A stretch of 64,000 nucleotides of DNA. Origin: Microbacterium terricola. GTDB taxonomy: Bacteria > Actinomycetota > Actinomycetes > Actinomycetales > Microbacteriaceae. Where the stretch lies: positions 3,038,001 through 3,102,000 of the forward strand of contig NZ_AP027141.1 of the NCBI RefSeq assembly GCF_027943945.1. Direction: 5' to 3'. Shown here piece after piece: positions 35,524-43,736 of this stretch. The notes under the pieces were generated by a model that was not told where the DNA came from, searched no databases, and worked only from the letters and a program-made list of their open reading frames with translations. Positions within the stretch are counted from its first letter, which is position 1. The number at the start of each line of letters is the position of its first letter. Made by a program: the position numbers and the translations under genes.

Positions 35524-36678
35524 ATGGAACCGACCGACCTGATCAGCTTCGACACGCTGCTCTCCGCCGATGAGATCGCCTTCCGTGACGTGGTCCGCCG
35601 ATTCGTGGACGACGCCATCCGCCCGAACATCGCCGAATGGTACGAGAACGCGGTCTTCCCGCGCGAGATCATCGCCCCGATGGCCGAGCTCGGGCTCCTC
35701 GGATTGCACCTGGACGGGTACGGATGCGCGGGGCGCAGCGCGGTCGAGTACGGCCTCGCTGCTTCCGAGGTCGAGGCCGGCGATTCGGGCCTGCGCACGT
35801 TCATGTCGGTGCAGGGGTCGCTCGCGATGACCGCGATCCACCGGCACGGCTCCGAGGAGCAAAAGGCGGAGTGGCTTCCGCGGATGGCGGCGGGGGAAGT
35901 GATCGGATGCTTCGGGCTCACGGAGCCGGGCGCCGGGTCCGACCCGCAGAGCATGACCACCTTCGCCCGGCGCGACGGGTCGGACTGGGTCATCACCGGG
36001 GCGAAGCGGTGGATCGGCCTTGCGGCCATCGCCGACATCGCGATCATCTGGGCACAGACCGACGCGGGCATCCGCGGGTTCATCGTGCCCACCGCCAGCG
36101 AGGGCTTCACGGCGACGCCGATCGCCGCCAAGCTCTCGATGCGCGCATCGCAGCAGTGCGACATCGACCTCGACAACGTCCGCGTCCCCGATGATGCGCT
36201 GCTGCCCGGAGCGATCGGCATGCGTGGGCCCTACGTCTGCCTGAACGAAGCCCGCTACGGCATCGCATGGGGTGTGCTCGGCGCCGCGCGCGACAGCTGG
36301 ATCGTCGCCAGGGAGTATTCGATCGGGCGCCTGCAGTTCGGCCGTCCGATCGCCGCAGCCCAGCTCACCCAGCAGAAGCTCGTCGACATGGCACTGGAGA
36401 TCGACAAGGGATTCCTGCTGGCACTCCAGCTGGGGCGGCTGAAGGATGCCGGCACGCTGGATCATCGCCAGATCTCCACCGGCAAGCTGAACAACACCAG
36501 GGTTGCGATCGACGTCGCCCGAACGGCCCGCACCATCCTCGGCGGCAACGGGATCACCCTGGACTACTCGCCGCTGCGCCACGCGAACAACCTCGAGTCC
36601 GTCCGCACGTACGAGGGCACCGACGAGATGCACACGCTCATCCTCGGGCAGATGATCACCGGCATCCCGGCGTTCTGA
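35524..36678 (+). CDS. gcdH: Glutaryl-CoA dehydrogenase
   Basis: This FAD enzyme (384 residues) oxidises and decarboxylates glutaryl-CoA to crotonyl-CoA. It matches the glutaryl-CoA dehydrogenase branch rather than general acyl-CoA dehydrogenases: YGCAGRSAVEYGL, DSGLRTFMSVQGS, GCFGLTEPGAGSDP, CLNEARYGIAWGVLGA, GGNGI, and the catalytic Glu in RTYEGTDE near the C-terminus, ending ITGIPAF. GGAGGA lies 3 nt before the ATG (35515-35520). It is divergent from the regulator and followed by an aldehyde dehydrogenase 11 nt downstream. Confidence 0.92.
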   Translation: MEPTDLISFDTLLSADEIAFRDVVRRFVDDAIRPNIAEWYENAVFPREIIAPMAELGLLGLHLDGYGCAGRSAVEYGLAASEVEAGDSGLRTFMSVQGSLAMTAIHRHGSEEQKAEWLPRMAAGEVIGCFGLTEPGAGSDPQSMTTFARRDGSDWVITGAKRWIGLAAIADIAIIWAQTDAGIRGFIVPTASEGFTATPIAAKLSMRASQQCDIDLDNVRVPDDALLPGAIGMRGPYVCLNEARYGIAWGVLGAARDSWIVAREYSIGRLQFGRPIAAAQLTQQKLVDMALEIDKGFLLALQLGRLKDAGTLDHRQISTGKLNNTRVAIDVARTARTILGGNGITLDYSPLRHANNLESVRTYEGTDEMHTLILGQMITGIPAF

Positions 36679-36689
36679 GGCGCTCGATC

Positions 36690-38138
36690 ATGACGGTCAC
36701 GGTGCGCAGTCACATTGCAGGCGAGTGGGTGGACGGGGAGGGCGAAGAGTTCGAGGTCAGCAACCCGGCACGGTGCGACGAGGTCGTCGCCCGTGGTCGC
36801 ACGTGCAGCGCCGACGAGCTGACGCGGGCGGTGGACGCCGCGGCGGCGGCGGCGCGGTCGTGGGCGCACACGCCCGCGCACGAGCGGGCAGGCTACCTCG
36901 CGCGGGCGGCCTCTCGCCTGGAAGCGGACGCCGACGGCCTTGGCCGCGAGCTCAGCCGCGAGGAGGGCAAGACACTCGTCGAGGGACGTGGCGAGGTGCT
37001 GCGGGCAGCACAGATCCTGCGGTTCTTCGCGGCCGACGCCGACCGTGAAGCCGGAGAGATCTACAACTCGCCGCGGCGCGGTGAGCGCATCCTCGTCAGC
37101 CGTCGCCCGGTCGGGGTCGTCGCGGCCATCACGCCGTTCAACTTCCCGATCGCCATCCCCGCCTGGAAGATCGCGCCCGCGCTGGCCTATGGCAACGTCG
37201 TCCTGTTCAAGCCGGCATCGGCGGTGCCGCTGCTGGCGATGCGGTTCGTCGAGGCCCTGGTCGACGCGGGCCTTCCCGCCGGCGTGCTGCAGCTCGTGCT
37301 CGGCGACAGCGAGATCGGCAGCGGACTGGTCGAGCATCCCGGCGTGCACGCGGTCACCTTCACCGGCTCGACGGGCGTGGGTCGACGGCTCGGTGCGCGC
37401 TGCGCCGAGCTCGGCAAGGCGTTCCAGGGCGAGATGGGCGGCAAGAACGCGGCGATCGTGCTGGCGGATGCCGACCTGGACCTCGCCGTCGATCAGGTGG
37501 TGTCGGGCGCCTTCCGGTCCAGCGGGCAGAAGTGCACGGCAACGTCGAGGGTCATCGTCGAGGAGGCCGTCGCCGACGCCTTCATCGAGCGGCTGGCCGA
37601 GCGCACCGCGAAGCTCGTCGTCGGCGATCCACTGAGCACGGACACCTTCCTCGGGCCCGTGATCGACACGCGGTCTCACCGCACGCTGCTCGCCGCGATC
37701 GAGCGTGCGCGAGCGGCCGGCGTGCGCGAGGTCTTCGGGCGACCCGCCTACGCGCACGGCGAGCTCGCGGAGGGATGCTTCGTCAGCCCGACCATCTTCG
37801 AGGTGGATGCCGACTCCGACCGCGACCTGTGGGAGCGGGAGCTGTTCGGTCCCGTGCTCGTCGTCCGCCGCGCCCGTTCGCGGGAGGATGCTGTGGCACT
37901 GGCGAACGACTCGGAGTTCGGCCTCTCCGGCGCCGTCTTCACCCGCGACATCGCGAGCGTGTCCGAGATCCTCGACGACTGGAACGTCGGGATCCTGCAC
38001 GTGAACTCCGAGACCCCGGGCGCCGACCCGCACGTTCCCTTCGGCGGAGTCAAGGGGAGCGGCATCGGCCCGAAAGAGCAGGGGCGTGCCGCGCGCGAGT
38101 TCTTCACCGAGTCCACCACGGTCTACCTGCGCGGCTGA
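36690..38138 (+). CDS. Aldehyde dehydrogenase, 2-oxoglutarate-semialdehyde-type
   Basis: This 482-residue aldehyde dehydrogenase has ITPFNFPIAIPAWK, the NAD motif TFTGSTGVGRRLG, catalytic Glu in GEMGGKNAAIV and catalytic Cys in SSGQKCTATSR. The EMGGKN form is common in 2-oxoglutarate semialdehyde and related dehydrogenases. It follows gcdH by 11 nt and may oxidise another aldehyde of the pathway, for example 5-aminopentanal from cadaverine. That substrate is a guess from context. It differs clearly from the other semialdehyde dehydrogenase of the cluster. Confidence 0.85.
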   Translation: MTVTVRSHIAGEWVDGEGEEFEVSNPARCDEVVARGRTCSADELTRAVDAAAAAARSWAHTPAHERAGYLARAASRLEADADGLGRELSREEGKTLVEGRGEVLRAAQILRFFAADADREAGEIYNSPRRGERILVSRRPVGVVAAITPFNFPIAIPAWKIAPALAYGNVVLFKPASAVPLLAMRFVEALVDAGLPAGVLQLVLGDSEIGSGLVEHPGVHAVTFTGSTGVGRRLGARCAELGKAFQGEMGGKNAAIVLADADLDLAVDQVVSGAFRSSGQKCTATSRVIVEEAVADAFIERLAERTAKLVVGDPLSTDTFLGPVIDTRSHRTLLAAIERARAAGVREVFGRPAYAHGELAEGCFVSPTIFEVDADSDRDLWERELFGPVLVVRRARSREDAVALANDSEFGLSGAVFTRDIASVSEILDDWNVGILHVNSETPGADPHVPFGGVKGSGIGPKEQGRAAREFFTESTTVYLRG

Positions 38139-38198
38139 CGATCGGCTCGACGACGTCGTTCGGCTCTTTGATAGGCTTGCCGAGGCCGCCAGGCCAGT

Positions 38199-38272
38199 GG
38201 GGCTGTAGTTCAATGGCAGAACTTCTGCTTCCCAAGCAGATAGCGCGGGTTCGATTCCCGTCAGCCCCTCCA
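38199..38272 (+). tRNA. tRNA-Gly (anticodon CCC)
   Basis: The acceptor arms GGGGCTG (38199-38205) and CAGCCCC (38262-38268) pair fully, with T as discriminator and an encoded CCA at 38270-38272. The D arm (TAGTTCAATGGCAGA), the anticodon stem TTCTGC/GCAGAT with loop TTCCCAA and the T arm (CGGGTTCGATTCCCG) are canonical. The loop gives anticodon CCC, reading GGG. The accessory island begins directly downstream. Confidence 0.95.
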
Positions 38273-38291
38273 CTGTGGATTCTCATAATTG

Positions 38292-38306
38292 TTGAGACTT
38301 TCTCAA
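38292..38306 (+). terminator. Hairpin after the tRNA gene
   Basis: TTGAGA at 38292-38297 pairs with TCTCAA at 38301-38306 around CTT, 20 nt after the tRNA. There is no T-run, so it may be a processing or termination structure, or part of the island edge. The 256 nt between the tRNA and the next gene are noticeably poorer in GC than the flanks; no gene is seen in them. Confidence 0.35.
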
Positions 38307-38528
38307 GCCAGTTGACATTGGCGCTGTCGATTCCAGAGCCAGGTCGTACTGGTGATCACGCAGCAGACGCCAAATCCGCCGGTCGTTTAGGGCCCTTAGC
38401 CCAGTATTTTCACGGGCGGGGCCTAGTCCTCTTAGTTCTCGAAACCTTGGTTTTCTGACTTGCTACACATGCCAGAAGCCAGGGGCGCGTCCCCGGCTTC
38501 CCGCCCCTGCCAGACCGGCCTGCAGGAA

Positions 38529-39464
38529 CTACTCCGTTCGAGGCGTTGCCCGCTTCCACCATTCCTCTGCGGGCGGTCGTTCCTTGGTGGGCAAGATCTC
38601 GGAGTACTGATTCGCGAAGAGGCTGTTGACCGGTGGAACGTTGTGCGCCGTCTTGTCGTCGATCAGCCACCGGTCATGCCACTCCCGGGTTCCGTCGACC
38701 CTCCACTCGACCGTGATTCCCTTGACCTTCATTTCGTCGCGGAACCGCTCGTAGTCCTTGAAGCTCTTCGGCGATGCGACGTTGGGCGCACTCCCGGAGA
38801 GGATCCGGAGCTCAGTGACCTTGGTCGGATCGAGTTCGTCAACGAGCTCTTCCAAGGCTCGCGCTCCGAAGTGCTGGTCAGCCCAGATCACCACGCCTAT
38901 CTGGGTGCGGAGCACCTTACGGAGCTTTGCAACGTTGGAGTATGGGGTCCGTGGTGAAATCATCGCAGCAAGCGACTCGATCTCGCCCGCTTTCGCCGCC
39001 TCGGGGGAGTCGGGCACGTAGCGAACGGTCTTCTGCTTCTGCGAATACACGAGGACCTTGAGCGTGTTCAACCAGCGGAACGTCGGCCGAGCGTTTTCCA
39101 CCGTGAAGTCCTGATCGACGATGCGATGCAGAGCGAGTAAGTCGACCACACCCTGCTCAGGGATCGCCGTCGAATTTCCGAGTTCTTGCGCGATTGCCTG
39201 TATAGGCAGCAAGGTCCGGATCGCCTGGCCAAGCAAGCGGTTAGTGGCCTCGTCATCTCGCGCGACAAAGGCGGCGCGATAAAGCGCCAAGCCAGCTTCG
39301 GTCAACTCCGGGTCAGTTTCGTTCTTCACCAGCCCGGTATGTTCGAGGACCGCATTCGCGTCGTTGTCGTAGACGGGGGAGCCGACGCCAACGGCCTTCA
39401 ACGCCGTGAGTAGACGGGGTTGATCAGTTTCGAACAGCAGGTATCCATCTTCAGGATCCAGCAC
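38529..39464 (-). CDS. Unknown protein with a phospholipase D-like C-terminus
   Basis: This protein has about 311 residues; the exact family is not recognised. The N-terminal half is helical (LLTALKAVG, LTEAGLALYRAAF, AIRTLLPIQAIAQEL). The C-terminal third has an alternating beta/alpha pattern and ends in EWHDRWLIDDKT, which resembles the His-X-Asp/Lys core of PLD-like nuclease or phosphodiesterase domains with a single half-motif. The GTG at 39464 gives a 14-nt overlap with the upstream gene; an ATG pair at 39512-39515 is an alternative. Codon use is less GC-rich than in flanking core genes. A defence or effector role is conceivable but unproven. Confidence 0.7.
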   Translation of the reverse strand: MLDPEDGYLLFETDQPRLLTALKAVGVGSPVYDNDANAVLEHTGLVKNETDPELTEAGLALYRAAFVARDDEATNRLLGQAIRTLLPIQAIAQELGNSTAIPEQGVVDLLALHRIVDQDFTVENARPTFRWLNTLKVLVYSQKQKTVRYVPDSPEAAKAGEIESLAAMISPRTPYSNVAKLRKVLRTQIGVVIWADQHFGARALEELVDELDPTKVTELRILSGSAPNVASPKSFKDYERFRDEMKVKGITVEWRVDGTREWHDRWLIDDKTAHNVPPVNSLFANQYSEILPTKERPPAEEWWKRATPRTE

Positions 39465-40302
39465 GCTCGGTGCTCTCGTAACCGAGTGCGCCGAGTACAC
39501 GAAGCACGTCATCAACTGCCCAGCCGCTCATGTCGAGCTTGACGCTCAGCGATACGGGAGATGTGGTCAGCGCGGGCAGGGCGGGCGGAGGGGGAGGGGG
39601 AGGGTTATCCCGACGAGGCCCACGTGTGTCGGCGGGAGGGGGAGTCTCCTGCTCCGCATCAGTGTCGCCATCAATACCCGAGTCGGACAAGTCCTCGTCT
39701 TCACCCTGCTCTTCCTCGAGCTCGTCGCGAAGGTCTGAGGGCGTACCGTCAAGACTCACGTGGCCGCCGTCCGACACCAGGCCCGCGTACTTCCCACTGG
39801 CAAGGAACACCTGCGCAGCCGACTTTGCGTCGGCATTCGAAAGCGAGTATCCGAACTCGAACTCCGTCGCAAGCGTGTCCAGCCCGGGAAGTTCGCCACC
39901 GTCGTAGCGTTTGAGAATTAACGAATTGGCAGGAATCCTCACTACGGCCGTTCGTAGCGCCTGCTGATGCCCGGCCTCATCGCCAGTATTCGCTAGCGCG
40001 ATCCCGAGGTCGGTCATTTTGAAGAAGCCTTCTCGGGTCTTGTCCACGATCCCGTAGAGCCGGAGCATGGCAATCCTCGCGCGCCAACCGCCGCCGCTGG
40101 CCTTCGCGTCCGCTTTGCCGGCGAGCGCGCGCGCGATCTGGACTTCCGCGACTTCGCTCGTGCGGGCGACGTTCCAGATCTTCTTGGCCTGCTCGTCGAT
40201 GGTCTTGAGGCCGACGCGCGCAACGCCGTTCTTGGAACGAACCTTGTTCGATCCGATAGTCCCCACGCCAGCGGCGGTCTCGGTCGCGTCATTGTCTGCC
40301 AC
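39451..40302 (-). CDS. Unknown protein: winged-helix-like N-terminus, acidic and Pro-rich linker
   Basis: This 283-residue protein has an N-terminal region that looks like a DNA-binding winged helix (ARALAGKADAKASGGGWRARIAMLRLYGIV, then MTDLGIALANTG). A second alpha/beta region with FEFGYSLSNADAKSAAQVFLASGKYAGLV follows, then an acidic stretch (EEEQGEDEDLSD), a run of eight prolines and a short C-terminal domain ending near LRVLGALGYES. AGGGAG lies 5 nt before the GTG at 40302. It overlaps the PLD-like gene, so the pair forms one transcription unit. Confidence 0.72.
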   Translation of the reverse strand: MADNDATETAAGVGTIGSNKVRSKNGVARVGLKTIDEQAKKIWNVARTSEVAEVQIARALAGKADAKASGGGWRARIAMLRLYGIVDKTREGFFKMTDLGIALANTGDEAGHQQALRTAVVRIPANSLILKRYDGGELPGLDTLATEFEFGYSLSNADAKSAAQVFLASGKYAGLVSDGGHVSLDGTPSDLRDELEEEQGEDEDLSDSGIDGDTDAEQETPPPADTRGPRRDNPPPPPPPALPALTTSPVSLSVKLDMSGWAVDDVLRVLGALGYESTERAGS

Positions 40303-40861
40303 GCGCACTCCCTAATCCCAGTTGGGCAGGAGGTTAGCAGTGGTACCGGGTCGCCGTCGGAAACGCGCCGCCTCACTCGTTCTGACAGGGTCGGATGCCA
40401 TCGTTCCGTTCGACAGCGCTTTGACCACACCCACGTCGCATGCTCCTGCCAGCCGCCGTGAACTTGACCCCTACGGCGTGTGACGTCCAGCGGTGCCCCG
40501 CGAGCTGTGATCTCACACGCCGGGCCTGGCCTACCCGGTCTAGTGGTGCCGCGATCAGCAACACGTTCACAATCATCCGCTCCGCCGACCAACAGGGACG
40601 GACGACTGACGCCGTCGACGTTCTAGATTCCGAACCGTGACGCCGACGCGATCGCGAGACGGACGGGTTGCAGCGACGCACCGCCGAACTGGCGTTGAAC
40701 CGCCGAACAGGCTGCATTGCCGGGCTCACTTGCGGTACAGCCTGACCCCCACGCGTCGGCCGAGTGGAGGATACTGCGGAGGTTGAGCCACGTGGATCCA
40801 GACTTCGTTCCGGAGATCCCAGGTGTCTCCGAGGCAACCGCCTTTCCCGATGTCGCACCAG
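40303..40861. other. 559-nt non-coding interval with a tandem 13-nt repeat
   Basis: No convincing gene is seen. Open frames here have Arg/Ser-rich translations without a family. Two near-identical copies of ACCGCCGAACWGG lie at about 40681-40693 and 40699-40711, about one and a half helical turns apart. The stretch separates two reverse-strand gene sets in the island, so it should hold the promoter of the two-gene module at its left side. Confidence 0.5.
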
Positions 40862-41353
40862 TCAGGCCCAAGACAGATCTCCGATGAGATGAACGAGTCG
40901 GTGGGCATCGCCACCGGATTCCAACCATTCCTTCGGACTGGCGGCGTCCAGGTCTTCCGTCGAGGTGGTCATGAATGCTGCGATGTCCAGTGGGTCGTAG
41001 TCGGGCGGAAAGGCAGACAAGAGCACTCGCAGGCCGGGGAGGAATCTGCCTCCCGACGTGAACTGCCAGTTGGGGTAGGCGAACTCGCGCCCGGCACGAC
41101 CCGCCGTCAGATCACCGCGGGCACGCAAGCGTCGCACCTCCGCCACGGTGACGTTCAGGAGCTTCGCGACCTCGACGGTGGTCAGCCAGGATGATTTCTC
41201 TGCTTCGACCCAAGCGGCTGATGCGGCCTGCCACTGGGCGTTGATCTCCGCGCTCTCCCCGGTGAACGCGTCCGACGAGACTCCCGCGGCGATCGCGAAC
41301 TCACGTTCAGCAACACTGAGCTCCGGCTGAGTGCGGGATGCGGGTTCGGTCAT
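40862..41353 (-). CDS. Helix-turn-helix protein of unknown role
   Basis: This 163-residue protein contains a MerR/excisionase-like helix-turn-helix (WLTTVEVAKLLNVTVAEVRRLRARGDL) after a helical N-terminus. Its C-terminal part (PPDYDPLDIAAFMTTSTEDLDAASPKEWLESGGDAHRLVHLIGDL) resembles the small toxin-binding domains that end in a P-x-WL-x-GG motif in Xre/ParS-type antitoxins. It is the last gene of a coupled set; its start overlaps the preceding stop (41350-41353). It could be a DNA-binding regulator or an antitoxin-like protein. Confidence 0.7.
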   Translation of the reverse strand: MTEPASRTQPELSVAEREFAIAAGVSSDAFTGESAEINAQWQAASAAWVEAEKSSWLTTVEVAKLLNVTVAEVRRLRARGDLTAGRAGREFAYPNWQFTSGGRFLPGLRVLLSAFPPDYDPLDIAAFMTTSTEDLDAASPKEWLESGGDAHRLVHLIGDLSWA

Positions 41354-41856
41354 CGGCGCTTCCCGACAAGGAGGAGCTCGACGAACACGGCGAACTTCTC
41401 GTAGGAGTCGAGCGAGGCGATAGTGGTGCGGATTAGGTCCACAACAGCCTCGTTCCCCGGCCGTCCCTCGTCTACCGGGGGCCGGTCGAGGTTGTGGGCC
41501 GCGGGGATGTCACTGACCTGAGCAATCACGAGCACCCGACTAGTGGTACGGATGGTGCCTGCGTAGGTCAGGTCCGGCCTGTCGTAGTCGTTCGGATCAT
41601 CTTTCCACCACCGAATCTCTCCGAGACCCGTGGTTGCGTCGAACTGGAAGCCGCTGACACCCGGCAGCGGTGTGCCGTCTTTGAGGAGGCCGTTCACTAC
41701 TGGGTACCGGGTGATGACCGGAAGGGCGTCGTGGCTGATGATCTCGACCTGGTAGAGCGTGCGCGACCCCGTGATCACGATGTACACGCCGGGCGCGGAG
41801 TGCTCGGTCAGCGGCGTGTTGATGCCGTGTCCGTTGATCGGGGACTCGGAGTTCAT
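41350..41856 (-). CDS. Hypothetical protein (168 aa)
   Basis: I do not recognise this family. The central part is beta-rich: a PGVYIVITGSRTLYQVEII strand pair, then a Gly/Trp segment GEIRWWKDDPNDYDRPDL and TTSRVLVIAQVSDIPA. The C-terminal helix ends in KFAVFVELLLVGKRR. It overlaps its neighbours on both sides (ATGA type), so it is made together with the HAD-like protein and the helix-turn-helix protein. The predicted protein lacks a signal peptide. Confidence 0.65.
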   Translation of the reverse strand: MNSESPINGHGINTPLTEHSAPGVYIVITGSRTLYQVEIISHDALPVITRYPVVNGLLKDGTPLPGVSGFQFDATTGLGEIRWWKDDPNDYDRPDLTYAGTIRTTSRVLVIAQVSDIPAAHNLDRPPVDEGRPGNEAVVDLIRTTIASLDSYEKFAVFVELLLVGKRR

Positions 41857-42761
41857 CTGGGTCTCCGCGGAGCGGGCTGGTACTGGTTGAGGATGGCGAC
41901 GATGGCGTCGACGGGCGGGTTGGCTCGGGGATTGCCCCAGTGGTCGAGGAGGTCGGCGATCTCTGCCGGGTCGATGTCACCGGGGTGAGCACGGGCGACG
42001 GATCCGAACACCCCGACGAAGGAGCGGTGCAATCCAAGCTCGTCCTCCAGCCGTGCGCGCACCGGCTGCCAGGCCCGATAGTTCTCCACAGTTCCCCAGA
42101 GACTGCGGATCTCCTTGGCCCGCGCGTTGTCGCGTTCGCGTCGCCGGCGCCGACGGAGCTCGTCGTGACCGGCCGGGGTGGAGGCGAGGTCCAGCCACTC
42201 GTTCATTTCGGTGACGTCCTCGGCGGTGATGCCGGCGTCCCAGTTTCTGACCCAATGGAAGTGGGTGATGATGCGGTCGTTGCGGCGGCGGAGGCGATCG
42301 AGTCGCATCGATTGCCTGGAGACCGGGTTGTCATCTGCCCACAGCAGCGGTCGCCCGTCGAATTGACGGGACAGCATCCTTGACTTCCAGACCGAAGGAC
42401 GCTCCCCCACGTCGCCCGGGCCCCGCACCGCGACAGGCAGTTTGGGGAGCCCGAGACGTTTCGCGAAGTAGAGGTTCGCGTACTGCTGCCAGGTGGTCGC
42501 CCAGACCACGTCGATGCCCCGTTCGAGGAGGTCGCGGATCCACTCGGCCCCGACGCCGGAGAACCAATGGACTGACGTCCATTTGTCCTCCTCATCCCAC
42601 TCCGGTTCCCCATGCAAGTAGGTCGGGTACGCGTCCCGGCGCATCGTGATGCGTCGTGCGAACAGGCCCGGCGCGGGCATCTCGTATCGGGCGGGCGGGT
42701 CGACGCGGAGAACGCCGTCGATGTCGACGGCGACGACGGGACGGAATCGGGAGTCGTTCAT
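41853..42761 (-). CDS. HAD-like phosphatase domain protein (302 aa)
   Basis: The N-terminus VVAVDIDGVLRVD is the HAD motif I (DXDGV), and WATTWQQYAN with LLWADDNP gives motif II and motif III/IV-like blocks, as in HAD domains linked to RNA repair or nucleotide hydrolysis. The C-terminal 130 residues are a separate helical region, rich in Arg and Glu (DELRRRRRRERDNARAKE), followed by DIDPAEIADLLDHWG. The ATG overlaps the stop of a 32-residue open frame upstream. The substrate is unknown. Confidence 0.75.
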   Translation of the reverse strand: MNDSRFRPVVAVDIDGVLRVDPPARYEMPAPGLFARRITMRRDAYPTYLHGEPEWDEEDKWTSVHWFSGVGAEWIRDLLERGIDVVWATTWQQYANLYFAKRLGLPKLPVAVRGPGDVGERPSVWKSRMLSRQFDGRPLLWADDNPVSRQSMRLDRLRRRNDRIITHFHWVRNWDAGITAEDVTEMNEWLDLASTPAGHDELRRRRRRERDNARAKEIRSLWGTVENYRAWQPVRARLEDELGLHRSFVGVFGSVARAHPGDIDPAEIADLLDHWGNPRANPPVDAIVAILNQYQPAPRRPR

Positions 42762-42856
42762 CGGGGGACCTCCACTTCGGTGACGGCCAGGTCGACTTGC
42801 TCATCCGGCAGATCGAACGTCGCCGCCGTCTCAAGAGAGTCCATCTCCATCGTCAT
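42758..42856 (-). CDS. 32-residue acidic microprotein
   Basis: A short frame starts at ATG 42856 after a strong AAGGAGCGGG ribosome site and ends with TGA overlapping the next ATG (ATGA), exactly like the junctions further down the set. The product starts MTMEMDSLETAATFD and ends TEVEVPR; it is acidic with no Cys. The ribosome site and coupled stop make it a credible gene, or a leader peptide that couples translation of the HAD-like gene. Confidence 0.6.
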   Translation of the reverse strand: MTMEMDSLETAATFDLPDEQVDLAVTEVEVPR

Positions 42857-43009
42857 CCCGCTCCTTGCGCGCTGTGACTGTGCGCCGTCGACGCTATTCG
42901 GATCGCGCGTCCCAGGTTGCATCAACTGCGAGCAGGTGGACGTCGCCAGTCCACGGTCGCGCCGGTCCTGAGGATTGTGCCTTCCGCCCTGGTGTCTATT
43001 CGCCTAGTA

Positions 43010-43025
43010 TCGAATACTTGTTCTA
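43010..43025 (+). promoter_or_regulatory. SOS (LexA) box-like palindrome
   Basis: TCGAATACTTGTTCTA matches the actinobacterial LexA consensus TCGAAC-N4-GTTCGA at 10 of 12 fixed positions. It overlaps a possible promoter (TAGTAT at 43005-43010) and lies 15 nt before the ATG of the next gene. A second inverted repeat TATTCG-N8-CGAATA (42997-43016) overlaps it. Confidence 0.45.
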
Positions 43026-43039
43026 GGAAAGGTCGCTCA

Positions 43040-43270
43040 ATGCTTATCTCAGATCGTGAGAATATTCACGTGTGGTGCGGTCGTGGCCAGCCTGTGCGGA
43101 TGGTCTGGCGAGGTGACCGGTGGCGAGTGATTGATGAACCCACACGTGAGGGCGGCGGGCTCTGGCAGGCCTGGCGATTCACCGTTCGCAGCGAGCGAGA
43201 TGAGCGAACGGCCGTCGTAGACGTCGAGGGAATTGACGGCCGATGGGCGCTCGTGGCTGCGTACGAGTGA
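43040..43270 (+). CDS. Small DUF6504-like protein (76 aa)
   Basis: This 76-residue protein has the pattern VRMVWRGDRWRVIDEPT, then WQAWRFTVRSERDERTAVVDV and ends RWALVAAYE. This resembles the DUF6504-type small proteins found beside error-prone polymerase genes in actinobacteria. AGGAAAGG lies 7 nt before the ATG, and an SOS-like box lies just upstream. No polymerase gene is present in the island, so it may be an orphan. The family call is tentative. Confidence 0.65.
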   Translation: MLISDRENIHVWCGRGQPVRMVWRGDRWRVIDEPTREGGGLWQAWRFTVRSERDERTAVVDVEGIDGRWALVAAYE

Positions 43271-43325
43271 TTGGACACGCCTAGCCAGGGGCGCAACTGT
43301 CGGCCGGAGACGAGGATCGGACCAG

Positions 43326-43643
43326 GTGGGCACGAACCGCCGCTACGCGACGCAGGTGGATGCGCGAATGGACCAGCGGATCGTCGAACGCATCGCTGCC
43401 GCCGGCCCGCTGGATTCCCTCACGACGCAGGAACTCCAACTCGACCAGCTCCCCAAGACGGTAGATCCAGATCCGCGCGAGGTTCTCGTCTGGGTGCGAT
43501 TCGGGAAAACACCCATCCAAGTCCACGCGCTCGCCGTGCAATGGACCCCGCGAGCGGTCGGCGTCACCTTCGAAATCGCCGGAACGCGACATCGGACGTG
43601 GGTGTGGGCGTCAGCGGTCGACGCAACACGGTCCGGAGAGTGA
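43326..43643 (+). CDS. Hypothetical protein (105 aa)
   Basis: I do not recognise the family. The protein has a helical N-terminus (QVDARMDQRIVERIAAAG), then alternating strands with LVWVRFGKTPIQVHALAVQWTPRAVGV and a final HRTWVWASAV. It follows the DUF6504-like gene by 55 nt on the same strand and could share its SOS-like promoter. The GTG at 43326 is chosen, with GAGGA about 12 nt upstream; the frame is open further upstream. Confidence 0.55.
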   Translation: MGTNRRYATQVDARMDQRIVERIAAAGPLDSLTTQELQLDQLPKTVDPDPREVLVWVRFGKTPIQVHALAVQWTPRAVGVTFEIAGTRHRTWVWASAVDATRSGE

Positions 43644-43736
43644 GCCACATCAACCAGAGCGCGGCCATGCCGCGGCATGCCGCATAAAGCCACGCGGCAT
43701 CGATGCCCGAGTCTGACGTCGGGGAGGAAGGATGTG

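Noticed and set aside
40373..40858. Possible 161-residue gene in the gap of the island
   Set aside because: Arg/Ser-rich translation without family, no ribosome site, and it runs across the direct repeats.
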